Shown piece by piece: positions 58,290 through 64,000 of a stretch of 64,000 nt of DNA. Position 1 is the stretch's first letter. Every line of letters starts with the position of its first letter. The notes beneath the pieces were generated by a model that worked only from the letters and a program-made list of their open reading frames with translations, ran no database searches and was not told where the DNA came from. The position numbers were made by a program, and so were the translations under genes. The stretch lies in assembly GCA_016987375.1 (NCBI GenBank), contig PJRA01000272.1:1663000-1726999 (forward strand), read 5' to 3'. The stretch comes from Brachionus koreanus (taxonomy: Eukaryota; Rotifera; Eurotatoria; Ploima; Brachionidae).

Positions 58290-58860
58290 ACTCCCATTGA
58301 GTCTGATTTTGGTTTAATGGTGAACAACAAACTCTAATGAAACGACCAAATTGATAGCTGTGTTAAATAAGATAACAACATGCTTAACACTAGAAGCACC
58401 AAGCATTTTTTCAGGTTTTTTTAATTCATAAATATTTTATGAAAAAACTAAAATAATTTTATAAAGTAATATCATTTTTTAAAGAAAATTTTAAAATTTT
58501 TCGGATTTAGAAATTTTTCAAACGAGTCAAAATGACTCGTTTGGTGCTTCTAGTGTTAAGAAAATATTTGTGTTTTGTGTTAGACCGCATCTAGAAAACT
58601 ATGTGTCTTCTTGGAATCCTTATTTAAAAATGATATTTCTATGCTAGAACAAGTGTAAAGACATCATGTCGATGTGTATTTCAAGTAAGAATACAAAAGT
58701 TCTTTTTTTCCAGTCTTATAAATTTCTCAAAAAATTTCTTATCTTTTAACTAGGAATATTGAATTTCTTGAGATGTGTACAAGAAAACAGGAACTGGGCT
58801 AACCATTAAAAAGACCAACATCAACTGTATGCGGGACAGTGGTCCACACTGACAGTGCCC
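58290..58860 (+). mobile_element. CR1/L2-like LINE fragment interrupted by a MITE
   Basis: Before the MITE the plus strand reads SDFGLMVNNKL and NDQIDSCV with stops. After it, LRPHLENYVSSWNPYLK. Both correspond to the post-RT part of a LINE ORF2 (DLGV... and RPHLEYxVxxWxPYLK), so they are one fragment split by the 58384-58559 insertion. Confidence 0.65.
58384..58559. mobile_element. piggyBac-type MITE, copy 4 (inverted)
   Basis: TTAACACTAGAAGCACCAAG at the left and TTGGTGCTTCTAGTGTTAA at the right, near perfect; orientation opposite to copies 1-3. 176 bp. TTAA is present on both sides. Confidence 0.85.
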
Positions 58861-58891
58861 AAAACTAACCAGCTTAGGTTATTAAAAAACT

Positions 58892-59452
58892 TGGGTCTGA
58901 GTAATCATGTGACCCATAGTTCACAAATTGTGTGACCTAAATCTTTTCTCGTATTATGTGACCCGATTTGTTCACATCTTTCGTAACATAAAAATGTGAA
59001 AAAAAATATTGAATTAAAAATTTTAGGGGTCACAAAATTTTTTCTGGCTCACATTTTTCTTTTCTTGATCACATGATCATGTTGAGTAAAATTTTCTGAA
59101 AACTACAAACTGTTAAGATCACTGAGTGGAAAAATCCAGAGTTGTTTAAAAGTCAAAAATAAAAGTCGACTCGTGTCGAATTGAAAATTTTATTGCTAAT
59201 TTCTATTATTAAAAACATATATATGAATTATTTTAAACATTTTCTAACCATTTTTCGAGTAATATAAATAATTTTTTATTCGATATCCTCTAGTGTTGGG
59301 AATTTTTCGACTCGAGTCGACTTGAAAAAAGAAAATTCTTTGATCACATAATTTTAGTTCACGAAAGATGTGAACAGATCGGGTCACATAATACAAAAAA
59401 AGATTTAGGTCACAAAATTTGTGAAGGGTGGGTCACATAATTACTTAGACCC
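58892..59452. mobile_element. 561-bp long-TIR (foldback) element
   Basis: About 100 bp at each end are inverted copies: GGGTCTGAGTAATCATGTGA ... TTGTGTGACCTAAATCTTTT ... GTGACCCGATTTGTTCACAT at the left, matched at the right. An inner pair TCGACTCGTGTCGAATTG / TTTTTCGACTCGAGTCGA suggests a second nested inverted repeat. No ORF; a non-autonomous DNA transposon. Confidence 0.75.
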
Positions 59453-59782
59453 TAAAATTTTACTAGTTAGACCTTTAAAATAGGAGAAAATGCTTATTTC
59501 TTAATTTCTTATTATTATTTTACTTCACTTATACAAAATTTTGTATTTAATTTTTTATTTTATTTTTTAACTTTCAAACATGGCATTTTTGTGCTAGATG
59601 ACTATTGGAGATATTTTGGTTGGATAAAATTCAAGACTATCCTCAAAAATATTATCATATCTTTAAAGAAAAATCAAACAGCAGTTTATTATTATGTATC
59701 TACGTTTTTGAGACTATTATGAAATAAATTTTAAATTGAAATTCTATATTTTATAGTTTTTAGAAAGAATAAAAAATTTATT

Positions 59783-61563
59783 TTAATTATAACACCCATT
59801 TTCAATTGGCATCTCATTCAAGTTAAATTCTTTCATGCATATTTTGTAAATTTCAAATCTTTTTCTGGCCTTGTCTTGATATGGTCCATTGCATTCAAGA
59901 CCACCATTAATAGCCATTGTACTTGCACCAAAATGGCCATTCTTTACGTCAGAACGTGATCCTACATTTGCTTTCCAAAACCAAAATGCGGTAGCCCAAG
60001 CAACTTCGTCGTTTTGTGCGACCTGATCTGGATCTCTCAATAATCTATCATCTCCATAAAGAGCTCTACTTGCAGCCTCATAATTATAGTTCCAGGACTT
60101 TTGTTTAAAAACTTTTAGCTTAAGACAAATTTTCAAAAAATATTACCAGCTGAATATATCCTCTTCCATAATAGCTTTTTCCTGGATAAATACTTGAACC
60201 ATAAACCCCAGGACAACCGGTTTGCATGCATGCATATTCCTCGGTTGCTTTTAAACCATCAGATTCCCACAATATTTGAGATAAAAACATAGCAGCTTCT
60301 CTTTTGGTTGTTATTCCACCTTTAGGACCGAGTTGGGTCACGAAGTTGGTGTATTTTTCGATTGACGGTGCTCCATATCCAGCACTTGTTATAGCCCGTG
60401 AGAATTCTTCATAGGTAATCAAATTTCCACTCGTGTTGATTGTTGTGGTGAGAATAATAACTGGTTTTGATGTAGTCACTACAGCTGGTTTGGTTGTAAA
60501 TGCTGAAGTTGGTTTTGTTGTTCCTACTGTTGTTTTTACAGGGAAAAATCCACTTAAAACTCCATTGCAACTATTTTTAATTTAATTTTTTTAGTTTCCA
60601 AGTAAAACTATATGTAATTAAATTTTTACAAGCTTGTTGAACAATATTTATATATTATTCCATTAGAAGCATGATATGAACCGCTGCCTTTATTTGTTAT
60701 CTTTTCCAAGCATCCACGTGTTAGAACTACATTTATATTTTAAATTTCGTTGATTTGAAAAATTAACGGAATTTATACTATTTCCTTTATCAGGATTCTT
60801 CCAAATTACACAAGCACCTGAGCATGAGATTAAAGAGCCTATCAAAGCCTTATAGTTCATTGGATCACTGCAAGCCTTTAATTGATTAGAAAGTTTTTTC
60901 TTTTTTTAGAATTTTTTTTTAAACTACTCTATTGGTAGCATCACAGTCATAGCATAAAATTTTTTTGATAGCTCGTATTTTTCTAGCAGCTTGGTTTACT
61001 GTTGGAATTGATTTTTTAGCTACCTCAGTTACATTTTGAGAGTCATTGACAATTGTTGGCTGATCAGAAAATTTGAAATTGCATCTTTAAGAAGAAATAA
61101 AGAATTTTAATTATAGAATTGTGTTTTATACAAATCAGTATTGCAAAAATCAATATTATTATCAGTACGCTCAGTTTCATCATAAGAACAAGCTCTATAT
61201 ACAACTTAAATTGGCCTTTTTTTAGAAAAATAAGTAAAATCAAGCCAAAAAGATACTATTATCCATTCTCCATATTTTACATGGACCAGGACAGGGCTCC
61301 TTGTTATATTTAAGCATGCTGATATCTGCTTTTTCTCCACAAGCCTTTTAAATAAATTTTAGAATAAAATTTTATCCAATATGATTGAACTGACCTTCCA
61401 ATTTGAATTACAGACATAACAATGGATTGCCTCTTGAATAATTATGGTTTCATTTTAATTTAAATGATTTATTCTATGAAATAATTTTACCTGATTCAAA
61501 GTTATAAAAAGTTGAGATACTCAATAAAGCGAAAAAAAATTTAACTAATTTGGAAAATGTCAT
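59783..61563 (-). CDS. secreted GH19 chitinase with two N-terminal Ly6/uPAR domains
   Basis: Nine exons on the minus strand: 61491-61563, 61395-61432, 61257-61344, 61132-61204, 60928-61084, 60779-60875, 60630-60726, 60147-60570, 59783-60097; every GT-AG join keeps phase; 453 aa. Residues 1-24 are a signal peptide (LVKFFFALLSISTFYNF). Ly6 domain 1, about 27-93: HCYVCNSNWKACG ... EPCPGPCKIW ... FCNTDLCN. Linker 94-133. Ly6 domain 2, about 134-210: CYDCDATNRACSD ... LISCSGACVIWKN ... YKYCSTSFCNG. A Thr-rich stretch follows to about 255, then family-19 chitinase: EAAMFLSQILWESDGLKATE (catalytic Glu), SYYGRGYIQLSWNYNYEAAS, AWATAFWFWKANVGSRSD, STMAINGGLECNGP. It should cleave chitin outside the cell. 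The three-finger domains could bind carbohydrate, protein or membrane partners (unknown). The domain order is visible; functions of the Ly6 parts are inference. Confidence 0.88.
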
Positions 61564-61911
61564 TTTGATTTTTGCAAAAATGACAAAATCATGTTGACTT
61601 TAAATACCAAAATTACGGTAAATAGAATTATCTAAAGACAATAGATTTGTTTGCAGAGACACCTTTTTAAAAACAAACCAAATAAATTAAGTAAGAATAA
61701 AATAAACTTTTACGAAATAAATAAATGACTTCAATAGAACATTTTCGATTAAATCAAAATTTTTCAGAATTTGTTTTCACTTAGAGCTAATTTATAATTT
61801 TAAGTTAAGTAATTGATAAATAAAGTAGAGACAATCGTGGAATATTTGACTAATTTTTAGGCTAAAAAGACAATTTTTAAATTTTTTATTTGAATTTATT
61901 TTGAAAAAAAA
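61564..61911. other. spacer between tandem chitinase genes
   Basis: About 350 bp, AT-rich. It carries the promoter of the downstream copy and the 3' end of the upstream copy. Nothing further recognised. Confidence 0.5.
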
Positions 61912-62661
61912 TTAGTTATAACATCCATTTTCAATTGGATTTTCATTGACATTAAATGATTTTAAAACTATTTTATAAACATTGAATCGTTTAATTGCCT
62001 TATTCTTGTGAGGTCCGTTGCATTCAAGACCTCCATTGATAGCCATTGTACTTGAGCCAAAGTAGCCTTTTTTTACCTCTACACGTGAACCAACGTTTGT
62101 TTTCCAGAACCAAAAAGCAGTTGCCCATGCATACTCATCAATTCGTGACACAAGGCTGGGTTCTTTTAAAAGCCTATCGTCATTAAATAAATCACGGCTA
62201 GCGGCTTCATAATTGTAATGCCATGACTAATTTTAAAAATTTAGACTTATTTAATATAAAAAAATTTGCCTACTAGTTGAATATAGCCTCTACCATAGTA
62301 ATTTTTCCCAATGTATCGACTAGTTCCATACATTCCAGGGCACTCGGTTTTTACACATGCATATTCTGATTTGGCCTTTAACCCATCTGATTCCCATAGA
62401 ATTTGAGCTAAAAACATAGCAGCCTCACGCTTTGTTTTAATGCCTCCCAAAGGTTCTAACTGTGATACAAAATTTGAATATTTTTCATAAGATGGCAAAT
62501 CATAGCCGGCTTTTGTAACAGCCGTTAAAAATTCTTGAAATCTGACTAGATGACCTTTATCAGCATATTTTGACAATTCTTTGTGCGGTGTAGTTGTCTT
62601 GACTAAATTATTACTCTCTGTTGGTGAAGTTAAGAGTGATATACCTCCATCAATATTGCAC
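61912..62661 (-). CDS. second GH19 chitinase, 5' exons not found
   Basis: Two exons on the minus strand: 62274-62661 and 61912-62226, phase 0, the last one 315 nt exactly as in the neighbour. It reads CNIDGGISLLTS, a short Ser/Thr/Lys linker, then GH19: FLTAVTKAGYDLPSYEKYSN, EAAMFLAQILWESDGLKAKS, NYYGRGYIQLSWHYNYEAAS, STMAINGGLECNGPHKN, ending IENGCYN. The first visible exon begins in phase 2 with Cys-Asn after an acceptor (CGATCTAG), the same position where the neighbour's second Ly6 domain ends, so Ly6 exons probably lie upstream. None could be read in the remaining 1.3 kb. The linker is shorter than in the first copy. A tandem duplicate; probably also secreted. Confidence 0.85.
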
Positions 62662-64000
62662 CTAGATCGGAAAATACAAAAAGGATAACTTATTTTAATT
62701 ATAATTTTTTAAGACATTTAATAAATAACTATTTAAATTAAGAAAAAAAGAGTTAACATGAAAAATTTGCATTTTAAATTTAAAAAAAATTTGGAAAAAA
62801 TTAAAAAATAAATCAATATTTTTCAAAATTATTTTAAGTTAAAATATTTTTATTTTTTTACTATTAGACTAAAGAAAAATTTTTTTCAGAACCCATTTTT
62901 GTAATTTCAATGTTGTATTTTTATTATTTAATTTCAAATAAATATCATAATAAAGATTTAAATCTTAACAAGCATGGAATCGAAAAAAATCTAAATTCAA
63001 CAGTAAATTTAAAAGTATCAGTCCTTGGTTTTTATTTTTAATTCACTATTCTTCTCCCCTCTGAAAACTTCGCTGAATTGACAAAAGAAATGCCTTATCA
63101 TACTTTTAATTTAAAAAAATTTTACCCAACATACCCACTCAACTTTAAATCTTCAAAATCAAAATCACTTAAAATTTAAATTTAAGCAAATATCATCTAA
63201 GTAAATATTTTTCTTATTTGATTTCATAATGAAAATTTTAAAATCAATCTATTAAATTTCAATTCAAATTTATATTCTTTTCTTTATTACCTTAAATAAA
63301 ATTAAATTTTGTTCGAGAATTTTATGTAAAATATTTTTAAATTCAATTTTTAAATACAATATAAATGTTATTAATACATAAGTTATAGACTCAAAATCGA
63401 ATAAAAGTCTAATTTTTAAAAATCTCAGATTTCTTTCAGTAATTTAAAAAATTTTCATAGTCTAAATCTTCATGAAAAAAACTTGATGAAGAGTTTTTGT
63501 AGAGCTTACAACATTTTACTGTTTGCAGAATCTTTTTAATAGGTAATTACTAAAACACAGATGAGACTTATTTTCCTTGTAAAAGAAAAGATAGCTCAGA
63601 GAATCGAAAAAACCTTCAGGGTTTGATATATAAAGATTGAATTAATATTATCAGTATTTAAAAATTATGATCATTAAAAAACTTTAAAATTATTTTAAGT
63701 TTGAACTAAGATAAAAAAATTAATGCATTTTTTTAATTTTCTAAGCATTTATATACATTTTAAAGATGTGTTAAAATCTCTACGAATTTTAAGACAATTT
63801 TTAATGTGATAATTTTTTTTTGTTTATGTTACCCTAATTAATCTATTTAGTCAATAAAATATATTTTATTATGTTAATACAAAAATATTAAATTGAAAAT
63901 TTAATGAATAAACTTGTCTATTGAAAAATTCATTTGGCTCTACAAAAAAGTCAAATTTGTCGCTCACTAAGAGTTTAAGCAAAACAATCATCCAGTACTT
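62662..64000. other. AT-rich end of window
   Basis: No readable exon on either strand despite the need for upstream exons of the second chitinase. Probably a long intron or 5' flank. No repeat recognised. Confidence 0.45.

Larger units (their letters stand above)
57478..59782. other. transposon-rich intergenic region
   Basis: 2.3 kb holding a LINE terminus, a LINE fragment with a MITE inside it, and a TIR element (all listed). A short run with repeated TACGGT/TATGGT words lies at about 57730-57770. No host gene seen. Confidence 0.6.

Noticed and set aside
1..64000. tRNA, rRNA or CRISPR arrays
   Set aside because: No tRNA-like B-box/cloverleaf, rRNA stretch or regularly spaced repeat was seen; the short tandem runs (AAT, TAG, TATAG) are microsatellite tails of LINEs.

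Overview
The window is nuclear DNA of a small-genome animal. It is strongly AT-rich by eye, its genes carry many short GT-AG introns (31 to about 60 nt) alongside a few long ones, and its proteins are metazoan families (spartin, CLOCK, GM2 activator, VAMP7, TRPM, WAPL, ELOVL6). Family-19 chitinases plus CR1/L2-like retroposons with simple-repeat 3' tails would fit a monogonont rotifer such as Brachionus. That assignment is inference from gene content, not a database match.

Layout, left to right. 1-5.4 kb: an Arg-rich hypothetical gene (-) and transposon relics. 5.4-8.2 kb: spartin (+). 8.6-13.7 kb: a complete CLOCK bHLH-PAS gene (+, ten exons) with an antisense non-LTR retrotransposon in intron 4. 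13.7-21.4 kb: gene-poor, with LINE debris and a MITE. 21.4-22.1 kb: GM2-activator-like lipid-transfer protein (+). 22-27.9 kb: desert. 27.9-29.3 kb: a secreted FGF-like beta-trefoil protein (+). 29.5-30.0 kb: a short retroposon flanked by a perfect 147-bp duplication. 31.0-32.1 kb: HDDC2 (-). 32.4-33.7 kb: VAMP7 (-), head to head with phosphoglycerate kinase (+, 34.3-35.8 kb). 36.6-37.6 kb: decayed coding-like DNA. 38.3-44.2 kb: a 16-exon TRPM channel (+) with one apparent frameshift. 45.9-46.5 kb: a piggyBac deletion derivative. 47.1-51.6 kb: WAPL (+). 51.8 kb: an orphan C-terminal exon (-). 52.6-53.8 kb: a multi-pass membrane protein ending in a PARP-like ADP-ribosyltransferase domain (+). 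55.3-56.2 kb: ELOVL6-like elongase (-). 57.0-57.5 kb: a small two-exon gene (+). 59.8-62.7 kb: two tandem GH19 chitinase genes (-).

The genes are not an operon and share no obvious pathway. They are ordinary housekeeping, signalling and membrane genes interleaved with mobile DNA. The most unusual item is the first chitinase: reading all nine exons gives a signal peptide, two Ly6/uPAR three-finger domains, a Thr-rich linker and then the GH19 catalytic domain. The second chitinase keeps the same splice phase at the same place, so it probably has the same architecture with its 5' exons outside the window or unrecognised. Exon boundaries were placed by hand from splice signals, reading-frame phase and remembered family alignments. 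No search was run.
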